DNA of 11,495 nt. Origin: JANLSO01 sp031362405 (GTDB lineage Bacteria; Actinomycetota; Thermoleophilia; Miltoncostaeales; Miltoncostaeaceae). The stretch's first letter is position 1. Each line of letters begins with the position of its first letter. The notes beneath the pieces are model-generated. The model saw only the letters and a list, made by a program, of their open reading frames with translations. It searched no databases and was not told the DNA's origin. Below are positions 1-7,390 of this stretch, piece by piece. Location of the stretch: the NCBI GenBank assembly GCA_031362405.1, contig JANLSO010000188.1, positions 1 to 11,495 of the forward strand, read 5' to 3'. The position numbers and the translations under genes are program-made.

Positions 1-1
1 C

Positions 2-2479
2 GAATTCCGAATCTACGCCGAAGACCCGGCGCGCGGCTACCGGCCGAGCGTCGGCACTCTCAGCCACGTCGCCTTCCCCGCCGACGTTCGATGCGATACC
101 TGGGTGGAGTCGGGAACCGAGGTCTCCCCCTTCTACGACCCACTACTCGCAAAGCTCGTCGTACACGGCGATGACCGCCCCGACGCGCTGCGGCGCATGG
201 GTGAAGCGATCGGCGCCACCGAGTTGTGGGGGCTGGAGACCAATCTCGGTCTTCTCGCCGCGGCCGTGGCCGTCGGGCCGTTTGCGGAGGGCCGCCCGGA
301 GATCGCCGCCCTGGTGGGAGTGCAGGCGGCCTCGGCGACAGTCGAGGTGCTGACACCGGGGTTGCTCTCGGCGCTGCATGACCATCCCGGGCGAATCGGG
401 TATTGGGCCGTCGGGGTGCCACCGTCGGGACCGATGGACGACCGCTCGCACCGGTTGGCCAACGACGTGCTCGGCAACGCCGCAGATGCCGTCGTCCTGG
501 AGATGACACGCATCGGCCCGGCGCTGAGGTTCGCCGTCGCTACGCAGATCTGCCTGACCGGTGCCGACATGGGCGCCGAACTCGACGGCGTCCCCGTTCC
601 CCGGGTGGCACGCGTGGCCGTCGCCCCCGAGGCCGAGCTGCGGCTCGGCACGGTGATCGGGCCGGGCGCGCGTGGATACCTGGCGGTTCGCGGCGGGTTT
701 CAGGCGGCGCCCTACCTGGGAAGCCGTACGACGTTCGCCATGGGCGGGTTCGGGGGCCACGCCGGCCGGCCGCTGCGCACGGGAGACGTCCTGCGGCTCG
801 CCCCGCAGACCGACTCTCCGCGCGCCGCCCCGACGCAGGGCGTGCCGGAGCTGACCGACGCGTGGGAACTCGGGGTTCTTTACGGCCCACACGCCGCCCC
901 GGAGTTCTTCACGCCCGAGTACATCGACGTCCTTCTGGGCGCCGAGTGGAGCGTCCACCACAACTCCGACCGCTCGGGCGTGCGGCTCGTGGGTCCGCAC
1001 CCGGGATGGGTGCGCGGCGACGGCGGCGACGCCGGCCTCCACCCCTCCAACATCCATGACACCCCCTACGCAATCGGCGCCGTCGACTTCACGGGTGACA
1101 TGCCGGTCATCCTCGGCCCTGATGGACCCAGCCTCGGGGGATTCGTGTGTCCCGTGACGGTGTCGACTGACGAGCTCTGGAAGCTGGGCCAACTCTCGCC
1201 AGGAGACACCGTTCGGTTCCGCCTGGTCGACCCGGCCCGCGAGGCCGTCCTGGCTCGGTCTCCCAAACGGCCTGACGCGTGCGACGTCGTCTACCGCAGA
1301 AGTGGCGATGCGAACCTGCTGGTCGAGTTCGGAGAGCCGGTCCTCGACATCGAGGTGCGGCTGCGCGTACACGCCCTGATGGAGCGCCTGCAGGGGCGAT
1401 CGCTCGACGGGGTTCTCGATCTCACACCGGGTATCCGCTCGCTCCAGGTGCACGTCGACCCGAAGAAGCTCTCGGTGACGCAGGCCCTCGGGATCGTCAT
1501 GGACACCGAGCGCGGCCTGCCCCCGATCGAACAGATCCAGGTGCCAAGCCGCATCGTCCACCTGCCCCTGGCTTGGGACGATCCGGCGGCCCTGCTGGCC
1601 GTCGATCGGTATGCGAACTCGGTTCGGTCCGACGCCCCGTGGTGCCCGAGCAACGTGGAGTTCATCCGGCGCATCAACGGCCTCGACTCCGTCGCGGCGG
1701 TCCAGAGGATCGTCTACGAGGCCGCGTACCTCGTTCTGGGATTGGGCGACGTCTACCTCGGGGCGCCGGTGGCAACGCCGCTCGATCCGCGGCATCGGCT
1801 GGTGACGACCAAGTACAACCCTGCCCGCACCTGGACCCCCGAGAACGCGGTCGGCATCGGCGGTGTCTATATGTGCGTCTACGGCATGGAGGGGCCGGGC
1901 GGCTATCAGCTCGTCGGACGCACCGTGCCGGTCTGGAACACCTACCGTGAAACCACGGAGTTCGTTGCGGGAAGCCCCTGGCTCCTGCGCTTCTTCGACC
2001 AGATCCGTTTCTTTCCGGTGACCTCCGCCGAGCTCATCGAATGGCGGCGCGGCGTTCGAGACGGAACACGGCGCCTCGACATCCAGGAATCCGTCTTCGA
2101 CCTCGCCGTCTACCGGGCCTTCCTCACAGATATCGCCGCCGGAAGCGGCGCGTTTCGCGCCCGTCAACGTGCGGCCTTCGCGGACGAGCGCGCGCGGTGG
2201 GCGGCGGCGCCGCAGATCGAGGCTCCGTCTCCGGCCGCCGCGGCGAGCCCGGCCGACGTGGTCGGCGGCTACGCGGTGACCGCCCATCTCGCGGCAAATG
2301 TGTGGCGGTTACAGGTTGAGGCCGGTGCGCGGGTGCGTGCCGGTGACGTCGTCGTCGTGCTGGAGGCCATGAAAATGGAGGTCGATGTGATCGCACCCGT
2401 CGATGGGGTTGTGCTCAGCGTGCTCTGCGCGCCGGGCGATCTTGTGACCCCGGGCGACACTCTGATGGTGATCGAATGA
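2..2479 (+). CDS. uca: Urea carboxylase, 5'-truncated (C-terminal 825 residues)
   Basis: Biotin-dependent carboxylase that converts urea, ATP and bicarbonate to allophanate in the cytoplasm. The frame is open from base 2, so the gene starts upstream of the window. About 375-390 residues of the usual roughly 1200 (most of the biotin carboxylase domain) are missing. Visible in order: the end of biotin carboxylase (IYAEDPARGYRPS, then VESGTEVSPFYDPLLAKL, to about nt 340); a KipA/AHS2 carboxyltransferase half (about nt 340-1225, GVPPSGPMDDRSHRLAN); a KipI/AHS1 half (about nt 1280-1900, LTPGIRSLQVHVDP); the urea-carboxylase-specific VGIGGVYMCVYGMEGPGGYQ and ESVFDLAVYRAFL stretches; and a C-terminal biotinyl carrier domain (about nt 2260-2479) with EAMKM, biotinylated Lys codon 2372-2374. 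The stop overlaps the next start as ATGA, implying translational coupling. Some family members prefer guanidine; the sequence alone does not settle this. Confidence 0.93.
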   Translation, partial: EFRIYAEDPARGYRPSVGTLSHVAFPADVRCDTWVESGTEVSPFYDPLLAKLVVHGDDRPDALRRMGEAIGATELWGLETNLGLLAAAVAVGPFAEGRPEIAALVGVQAASATVEVLTPGLLSALHDHPGRIGYWAVGVPPSGPMDDRSHRLANDVLGNAADAVVLEMTRIGPALRFAVATQICLTGADMGAELDGVPVPRVARVAVAPEAELRLGTVIGPGARGYLAVRGGFQAAPYLGSRTTFAMGGFGGHAGRPLRTGDVLRLAPQTDSPRAAPTQGVPELTDAWELGVLYGPHAAPEFFTPEYIDVLLGAEWSVHHNSDRSGVRLVGPHPGWVRGDGGDAGLHPSNIHDTPYAIGAVDFTGDMPVILGPDGPSLGGFVCPVTVSTDELWKLGQLSPGDTVRFRLVDPAREAVLARSPKRPDACDVVYRRSGDANLLVEFGEPVLDIEVRLRVHALMERLQGRSLDGVLDLTPGIRSLQVHVDPKKLSVTQALGIVMDTERGLPPIEQIQVPSRIVHLPLAWDDPAALLAVDRYANSVRSDAPWCPSNVEFIRRINGLDSVAAVQRIVYEAAYLVLGLGDVYLGAPVATPLDPRHRLVTTKYNPARTWTPENAVGIGGVYMCVYGMEGPGGYQLVGRTVPVWNTYRETTEFVAGSPWLLRFFDQIRFFPVTSAELIEWRRGVRDGTRRLDIQESVFDLAVYRAFLTDIAAGSGAFRARQRAAFADERARWAAAPQIEAPSPAAAASPADVVGGYAVTAHLAANVWRLQVEAGARVRAGDVVVVLEAMKMEVDVIAPVDGVVLSVLCAPGDLVTPGDTLMVIE

Positions 2480-4176
2480 CCGGCGCGGCCCACCTCGCGA
2501 ACGCCCTCGGGCGCATAGCCCAGAGCAACCCGGCGATCTGGATCAGCCGCTGCCCCGATGACGCGGTCGCCGCCGAGGCTGGCCGGGCAGACGGGCCACT
2601 GGCGGGCGCGCTCGTCGCGGTCAAGGACAACATCGACGTCATGGGCATGCCCACGACGGCCGGTTGTCCGGCATTCGCATACACCCCAGACCACTCCGCC
2701 CCCGCGGTCGATCGCCTGCGAGCTGCCGGCGGGGTGCTCGTGGGCAAAACCAACCTCGACCAGTTCGCGACCGGCCTGGTGGGAACCCGCAGCCCCTACG
2801 GAGCGCTCGAGTCGGTGCTGGCCCCGGGGATCATCTCCGGGGGCTCCAGTTCCGGCTCGGCCGTCGCGGTGGCCGCAGGTCTCGTGGACATCGCGCTCGG
2901 GACCGACACCGCCGGTTCGGGGCGCGTGCCGGCGGCGCTGAATGGCATCGTTGGCCTCAAGCCGACCCGCGGCCTGGTCTCCAGAGACGGTGTCGTGCCC
3001 GCCTGCCGCAGCCTCGACTGTGTGTCGGTCTTCGCGCGCACCTGCGCTGACGCCGCGCTGGCCCTGGCGTGCATGTGTGACTCCGACAGTCGCCCCGGCG
3101 CGGTGACCTCGGCGGTGCTCGCCGCACCGCGCGTGGGCGTGCCCGCGCCCGGCCAGCTGGAGTGGTTCGGAGACATCGAAGCCGCTGCCCTGTTCGACGC
3201 TGCTGTGGCACGCCTGCGCGCGCTGGGGTCGAGCATCGTTGAGGTCGACCTCACACCGTTTCTCGCGGCCGGACGACTTCTCTACGAGGGACCGTGGATC
3301 GCCGAGCGGACGGCCGCGATCGGAGAGTTCGTGTCCGCCCACCCGGACGATGTCCACCCCGTCGTGCGCGAGGTGGTTCTCGCCGGGGCCAACCGCACCG
3401 CCGTGGATGCGTACCGCGGGGCGTATCGCCTCGAGGAATTCGCCGAACAGGCCGCGGGCGGCTGGGCCCGTATGGATGTTCTGGCACTGCCCACGACCGC
3501 GATTGCCCCGACGGTCGAAGAAGCGCTGGCCAATCCACACGGAATCCATGCACAGCTCGGTACGTACACGACCTTCGTGAACCTGATGGACCTCTGCGCC
3601 CTCTCGATCCCGGCCGGCGTCCGGGCCACGAGCGGAGCGCCGTTCGGCCTTCAATTGGCCGCGCCCGCGTTCTCGGACGTCATGCTGACGGGCCTCGGCA
3701 CCCGCTTCGAGGCGACCGCCCCGCAGGCGACGGTGGCCGTGGCCGTGGTCGGCGCGCACCTGTCCGGGCAGCCGCTCAACCACCAGCTCACCCGCCGAGG
3801 GGCGCGGCTCGTGGCCGCCACGCACACCGCGCCGACCTACCGCCTGCACCACCTCGCCGGCACCGTCCCGCCGAAGCCGGGCCTCGTGCGTACCAACGAC
3901 GGTGACGGCGTCGCCATCGAGGTCGAGGTCTGGGAACTCACCACGGCGGCGTTCGGGGCGTTCACCGCCGAGGTACCCGCGCCCCTGGGAATCGGTTCCG
4001 TCACCCTCGCCGACGGCACGGTCGTGAAGGGCTTCATCTGCGAACCCGCCGGGCTCGCGGACGCCCGCGACATCTCGGAGTTCGGTGGCTGGAGGGCCTA
4101 CCGGGCAGACGCCTCTGCATCTGAGGCGCGAAGAGGCACGAGTTCGACAGCCGAGACTGGTCAAACGGGTCAGTGA
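2476..4176 (+). CDS. atzF: Allophanate hydrolase
   Basis: Amidase-signature enzyme that hydrolyses allophanate to ammonia and CO2, completing urea breakdown after urea carboxylase. The 566-residue protein is complete. The catalytic triad of the family is visible: Lys50 in VAVKDNID, the cis-Ser at about 124 in GGSSSGSA, and the nucleophile Ser148 in DTAGSGR, with the normal 24-residue spacing between the serines. The amidase domain covers about residues 5-415. A second domain at about 417-543 (PLNHQLTRRGA, PPKPGLVR, ISEFGGWRAY) is the C-terminal domain typical of full-length AtzF. The ATG start overlaps the carboxylase stop. The last 22 or so residues (545-566, Ala/Ser/Thr/Gly-rich) lie beyond the usual FGGWRAY end and run into a decayed neighbouring gene, so they look acquired. 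There is no membrane segment or signal peptide. Confidence 0.95.
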   Translation: MTGAAHLANALGRIAQSNPAIWISRCPDDAVAAEAGRADGPLAGALVAVKDNIDVMGMPTTAGCPAFAYTPDHSAPAVDRLRAAGGVLVGKTNLDQFATGLVGTRSPYGALESVLAPGIISGGSSSGSAVAVAAGLVDIALGTDTAGSGRVPAALNGIVGLKPTRGLVSRDGVVPACRSLDCVSVFARTCADAALALACMCDSDSRPGAVTSAVLAAPRVGVPAPGQLEWFGDIEAAALFDAAVARLRALGSSIVEVDLTPFLAAGRLLYEGPWIAERTAAIGEFVSAHPDDVHPVVREVVLAGANRTAVDAYRGAYRLEEFAEQAAGGWARMDVLALPTTAIAPTVEEALANPHGIHAQLGTYTTFVNLMDLCALSIPAGVRATSGAPFGLQLAAPAFSDVMLTGLGTRFEATAPQATVAVAVVGAHLSGQPLNHQLTRRGARLVAATHTAPTYRLHHLAGTVPPKPGLVRTNDGDGVAIEVEVWELTTAAFGAFTAEVPAPLGIGSVTLADGTVVKGFICEPAGLADARDISEFGGWRAYRADASASEARRGTSSTAETGQTGQ

Positions 4177-4640
4177 CCCTACGGGCGTCCGGCATCAACC
4201 GGGAGACACCGAGAAACGCGGAGGTCGGGAAGGCTCGTTGATGCCATACCCGCGGGTGATCCCGCACAGGGATGGGGGCGGCAAGATCGATGCGGTCGCC
4301 GACGGCGTGGATTTCTCGCGTGTCGGCGAGCGGGTCTGCTGCTTCGGCGGGCAGCGTACCGACCCTTCGGCACGGCAGCGCAGTACGTGGTCGTCCCCGA
4401 CGATCAGGCCGTGAGGCTGCCCGACGGCACGAGCGTCGAGCAGGGAGCCTGCCTCGGCATTCCCGGTATCACCGCGCACCGAACGGTCTTGGTGACCGAC
4501 CCGTCGACGGCCGTAGTGTCCTCGTGACCGGAGCCGCCGGAGCCGTGGGGCGAGGGCCATGGGCCTCGCCGCCTGGGGCGGGGCGAACCTTCTCGCGACG
4601 GTCCGGCGCCCCGAGGATCGCGGCATCGCGGGAGATCTCC
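4167..4640 (+). pseudogene. Decayed zinc-type alcohol dehydrogenase/quinone oxidoreductase gene
   Basis: No single frame is open, but joining frames gives a consistent N-terminal half of an NADPH:quinone reductase-like MDR protein. Segments: GSVTLRASGIN (4167-4199); GDTEKRGGREGSLMPYPRVI, then a run ending VDFSRVGERVCCFGGQ (4202-4353); SYRPFGTAAQYVVVP to CLGIPGITAHRTV (about 4354-4503); GRSVLVTGAAGAVGR, the Rossmann nucleotide-binding motif (4506-4553); and MGLAAWGGANLLATVRRPED (4559-4618). Each junction needs one restored base (near 4199, 4353, 4503 and 4555), so four single-base deletions are implied. The catalytic and C-terminal half is not recognisable before the convergent ABC gene at 4743, so it seems deleted. 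The 5' end overlaps the last codons of the allophanate hydrolase gene in another frame. Family assignment is by recalled motif similarity. It is almost certainly non-functional. Confidence 0.8.
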
Positions 4641-4722
4641 TCATGTCGGCGAGGTCCACAACGACGTTTCGGAGGCTTCTTGCGGCCCGCGGCATCACCC
4701 TGAACGGCGCACTGGAGCGGAA

Positions 4723-4737
4723 GGCCGACCAACGGCC
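4723..4737 (-). terminator. Weak hairpin after the ABC exporter operon
   Basis: A perfect 5-bp stem (GGCCG/CGGCC) with a 5-base loop begins 6 bases beyond the permease stop on the minus strand. No T-tract follows, so intrinsic termination would be weak. It may be chance in GC-rich DNA. Confidence 0.25.
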
Positions 4738-4742
4738 GAGCG

Positions 4743-5570
4743 TCAGTCCGAGATCGTGCGTTGGTAGGCGCGTACCGCCAGGGGGGCGCAGACGACGACG
4801 ATCCCGACGATCCACAGCACGCTGTAGAGGATCGAATGGCGAATGGGCCATGGGGCATCGACGCCGAAGCTCGCCGCCGGGTTTCCAAAGAGGCGGCGCA
4901 ATGCTTCCGCCACCGAGGTCACCGGGTTCCACTCGGCGATCGTGCGAAGCACGCCGGGAAGCGAGTCGACGGGAACGAAGGTGCTGGCGATGAAGGTCAC
5001 CGGGAAAATGGCGACAAAGCCGACGCCCTGAACCGACTCGGGCGTCGGCAAAAGGCTGCCGAGAAGCACCCCGACCCAGATGATCGCGAACGAGAACCCC
5101 AGCATGAGGGCGTAGCCGCCGATCGCCTCGCCGACCGACGAGTGGATCCGCCAGCCAACGATCAAACCGCACAGTGACATCAGGATGATCGGCAACATGG
5201 CGCGGAGAAAACTCGAGACCGCATGCCCGGCGAGCACCGAACCGCGCGCCATCGGCAGCGATCGGAAGCGGTCGACGGCCCCGTTCGTCCGGTCGTAGGC
5301 CAGCGAAATCGCCACTCCGAACGCACCGAACACGATCGTCTGAGCAAAGATCCCGCCCATCAGAAACTCGCGGTAGTTGCCGCCCTCGACCGTGATCGCC
5401 CCGCCAAAAACGTTCGCGAACAGCAGCACGAACATCACCGGCTGGATCGTCACGTCGGCCAATGCCTCGGGCTGGCGACGAATGTGCAGCAGGCCGCGGC
5501 GCGCGACGACCCACGTATCGCCGAAGAAACTCCCACCGCGCGCGTGAGCCTGGGGAACCGAGACGGTCAT
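4743..5570 (-). CDS. ABC-2 type permease of a DrrAB-like exporter
   Basis: Integral membrane subunit of an ABC-2 exporter, 275 residues, the normal size for DrrB-like permeases. A cytoplasmic N-terminus is followed by about six hydrophobic segments (roughly 40-58, 70-92, 118-140, 150-172, 183-200 and 247-268). The first external loop GGNYREFLMGGIF and the inner DRTNGAVDRFRSLPM stretch are characteristic of the daunorubicin-resistance permease family. The WNPV motif near 214-217 precedes the last helix, as usual. The ATG overlaps the stop of the ATPase gene (ATGA), so the two subunits are translationally coupled and made in similar amounts. The likely role is export of a hydrophobic compound, drug or lipid. 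The substrate cannot be read from the sequence, and no biosynthetic genes are adjacent. Confidence 0.92.
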   Translation of the reverse strand: MTVSVPQAHARGGSFFGDTWVVARRGLLHIRRQPEALADVTIQPVMFVLLFANVFGGAITVEGGNYREFLMGGIFAQTIVFGAFGVAISLAYDRTNGAVDRFRSLPMARGSVLAGHAVSSFLRAMLPIILMSLCGLIVGWRIHSSVGEAIGGYALMLGFSFAIIWVGVLLGSLLPTPESVQGVGFVAIFPVTFIASTFVPVDSLPGVLRTIAEWNPVTSVAEALRRLFGNPAASFGVDAPWPIRHSILYSVLWIVGIVVVCAPLAVRAYQRTISD

Positions 5571-6535
5571 TTGACGGCTTCCTTTGCGTCGCTTTCGACG
5601 ATCGATGCACCGGTGAGGGTGAGAAAGACATCATCGAGGGTCGGCTGACGAAGGCCGACATCCTCGACCTCGATACCCGCCTCGCCCAGGGCGTCCGCCA
5701 GCCGCGAGACGCTCGCCGGCCCCTCGTCGGTGGGAGCCTGGACCAGCCGTGTCGCGACATCGATTGAGGCCACCGTGCCCGTAACCCGACCCATCATCTC
5801 GGCCATCTCCTCGAGGCGCGCCGGGTCGACGGCGGTCGCGAAGACCTGCGCCCCTCCGACCTGCCGCTTCAATGCCCGAGAGTCGCCGCGCGCGATGACC
5901 TTGCCGTGGTCGATCACCACGATGTCGTCCGCGAGACGGTCAGCCTCGTCGAGGTACTGGGTGGTGAGCAGAATCGTCACGCCTTCGGCGACGAGGATGT
6001 CGAGGACGCCCCACAGCTCGTTGCGGGCACGCGGGTCGAGACCGGTCGTCGGCTCATCAAGGAACAGCACCTCCGGATGGGCGACGAGGGTTGCTGCCAG
6101 ATCGAGCCGTCGCCGCATTCCGCCCGAGTACGTCTTCGCCAACCGCTTCGCCGCGTCGACGAGGACAAACTGCTCGAGCAACTCGTCGGCCCGTTTCGCA
6201 GCGACACGGCGGCCCAGATGATGCAGTTCGCCGATCATGATCAGGTTCTCGCGCCCCGTCAGAAAGGCGTCGATGGTGGCGTCTTGGGCGGCGAGACCCA
6301 TCAACCGGCGCACGGCCTGCGGATCGGTGGCCACATCGATGCCGGCCACGCGCGCCGTACCGGCATCGGCACGGGCGAGCGTCGTGAGGATCCGCACCGC
6401 GGTCGTCTTTCCGGCGCCGTTCGGCCCGAGCAGCCCACAGACGGTGCCGCGCGCCACCTCGAAGCTCACCCCGTCGAGGGCCGCCTTGTCGCCATACCGT
6501 TTGACGAGGCCCACGGCCTCGATCGCATCGCTCAT
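5567..6535 (-). CDS. ABC transporter ATPase of a DrrAB-like exporter
   Basis: ATP-hydrolysing subunit partnering the downstream permease at the inner face of the membrane; 322 residues. Walker A GPNGAGKTT (37-45), the Q-loop Gln84, signature YSGGM (136-140), Walker B VLFLDEP (156-162) and the D-loop GLDPRA are all present. The H-loop reads TTQYLDEAD, with Gln193 where many ABC ATPases have His. This substitution is common in the DrrA family, so it is not a defect. The region after about residue 230 matches the C-terminal regulatory extension of DrrA-type ATPases. The ATG at 6535 is preceded by an AAGGGA-like ribosome-binding site about 7 bases upstream. The gene is first in a two-gene operon pointing away from the nitroreductase. 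No regulator of the usual TetR or MarR type is beside it. Confidence 0.94.
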   Translation of the reverse strand: MSDAIEAVGLVKRYGDKAALDGVSFEVARGTVCGLLGPNGAGKTTAVRILTTLARADAGTARVAGIDVATDPQAVRRLMGLAAQDATIDAFLTGRENLIMIGELHHLGRRVAAKRADELLEQFVLVDAAKRLAKTYSGGMRRRLDLAATLVAHPEVLFLDEPTTGLDPRARNELWGVLDILVAEGVTILLTTQYLDEADRLADDIVVIDHGKVIARGDSRALKRQVGGAQVFATAVDPARLEEMAEMMGRVTGTVASIDVATRLVQAPTDEGPASVSRLADALGEAGIEVEDVGLRQPTLDDVFLTLTGASIVESDAKEAVK

Positions 6536-6563
6536 TGTGCATCCCTTGGGTCGTGCCGTTCCC

Positions 6564-6578
6564 GTCTCTCGACGAGAC
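6564..6578. promoter_or_regulatory. Short dyad upstream of the ABC operon
   Basis: The 167-bp stretch 6536-6702 must hold the exporter promoter. It contains a perfect inverted repeat GTCTC-N5-GAGAC about 30 bases upstream of the ATPase start, and an imperfect 12-bp palindrome at 6602-6613 (GTAAGGCTTTAC). No convincing -35/-10 pair was found on the minus strand. The dyad could be an operator, but short repeats of this kind also occur by chance. Confidence 0.25.
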
Positions 6579-6702
6579 TACGCCGCGTACCCGCCCGGCC
6601 CGTAAGGCTTTACCCGTTGTGTCCTTTTCGACGCAGGTCGGGCGCATTTGCGACCGCATCGGGGAATCACGGGCCCGACAGCACCCGTCCGAGGCAGTTC
6701 TC

Positions 6703-7090
6703 GGTATGGATCGATCACGACCTCGATTCCGATCGCCGCCAACGGGCTCAGGAGCTTTTCTGGTGTCGCCGGGTGGGTGATGAGGCGGGAACGTCGACAG
6801 CGCGGCGATCACAAACGACGCCGATGTACCGAGCTTGCCGGCGTGGGCGATCACGACGACATCCGCTGCGCCGGCGATCATGGCGCGCTGGGTGGCGACC
6901 TCATCACACGGGTGGGTGCTGGCTCTGAGTTCCCCGTCAAGGCGCAGACCCCGATGGGGCCGATTCAGAGGCGGTACTGGTTCGACGCTTCGACCGCCGG
7001 TGGGGCTGTCGTCGTCATCCAGCGCTGATCGAGTTGGCCGCCGAACAGCACAACCCGACAAATGGCGTTGGACGCAATGGCCGCGGTGCG
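6703..7090 (-). pseudogene. Remnant of a DeoR-family transcriptional regulator (sensor domain only)
   Basis: Reading the minus strand with frame changes gives the effector-binding half of a DeoR/GlpR-type sugar regulator. First comes VVLFGGQLDQRWMTTT with AVEASNQYRL, then an in-frame stop at 6967-6965. After the stop the same frame gives IGVCALTG. A shift near 6921 gives STHPCDEVATQRAMI, then a run to KLGTSASFVIAALS. A further shift near 6785 gives LITHPATPEKLLSPLAAIGI and then EVVIDPY. The D/E-V-A-x-x-R-A-M-I and K-L-G-T segments are hallmarks of this sensor fold. The N-terminal helix-turn-helix is absent: recognisable homology stops near 7090, where a plus-strand Nudix remnant begins. One nonsense codon and at least two indels make it non-functional. 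The family call rests on recalled motifs, not a search. Confidence 0.72.
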
Positions 7091-7096
7091 GCGTGA

Positions 7097-7387
7097 GCTC
7101 GATCTTCGACGTCTTCATGAGCCTCGGCTCGGTCACCGAGCGTGTCGTCCTTTTCGCCGGTACGCACCGGCGCGATGACCGCAGATCGCCGGGAGGCGGA
7201 CACCCCGGCTGAAGGCGAAGACATCGAGGTGTTGGAACGTGGCCTCGGTGAGGCAGCGGCAATGATCCGCACGGGCGAGATCCGTGATGCCACGACGATG
7301 ATGCTCATCCATGGCCCTGCTGCAGCAGATCGCCGGCCGATAGCCGCCCGTTATACGCTCGCCCGAAACCTCGATCTCCGGGAGTGA
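7097..7387 (+). pseudogene. C-terminal remnant of a NudK-like Nudix hydrolase
   Basis: Two plus-strand segments in different frames resemble the C-terminal part of GDP-mannose/ADP-ribose pyrophosphatases of the NudK group. These are IFDVFMSLGSVTERVVLF (about 7101-7154) and, after a frameshift between about 7160 and 7175, TADRREAD to EDIEVLERGLGEAAAMI and GEIRDATTMMLIH, ending at TGA 7385-7387. E. coli NudK has a closely similar end (EDIEVLELPF, then a GEIRDGKT motif). The catalytic Nudix box lies N-terminal to this region in the family and is not found here, so the fragment cannot be active. Homology begins where the divergent DeoR remnant stops. The last codons carry the ribosome-binding site of the nitroreductase gene. 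Confidence 0.7.
7380..7384 (+). promoter_or_regulatory. Ribosome-binding site of the nitroreductase gene
   Basis: GGGAG lies 6 bases before the ATG at 7391 and supports that start. It is formed by the last sense codons of the Nudix remnant. A TATACG hexamer at 7352-7357 resembles a -10 element but has no matching -35, so the promoter remains unidentified. Confidence 0.6.
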
Positions 7388-7390
7388 GCG

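Noticed and set aside
1..13. CGAATTC at both the start and near 11433, as if the ends overlapped
   Set aside because: The shared stretch is only about 7 bases with different flanks, so there is no evidence of circularity or a terminal repeat.
104..106. Possible GTG start of the first gene at 104
   Set aside because: The same frame is open back to base 2 and encodes conserved biotin carboxylase sequence (IYAEDPARGYRPS), so the gene begins upstream of the window.
143..2287. A 714-codon minus-strand open frame antisense to urea carboxylase
   Set aside because: Its translation is Arg/Gly/His-rich with no domain signal. It is a GC-rich shadow of a strongly conserved gene.
2269..4164. A 631-codon minus-strand open frame antisense to the allophanate hydrolase gene
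   Set aside because: The composition is shadow-like, while the plus strand carries the full amidase triad and C-terminal domain.
4195..5760. A 521-codon minus-strand open frame spanning the oxidoreductase remnant and the permease gene
   Set aside because: It is out of frame with the real permease and has no hydrophobic pattern or motif. Its length reflects GC content.
6120..6140. Loss of the switch His in the ABC ATPase as a sign of inactivity
   Set aside because: Gln in TTQYLDEAD is usual for DrrA-type exporters, and all other motifs are intact.
6648..7028. A 126-codon plus-strand open frame across the regulator remnant
   Set aside because: The translation has no recognisable motif, and the minus strand explains the region better.
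6057..7262. A 401-codon minus-strand open frame covering the DeoR remnant and part of the ABC ATPase gene
   Set aside because: Only its central piece matches a DeoR sensor domain. The rest is out of frame with the real ATPase, so it is not one gene.
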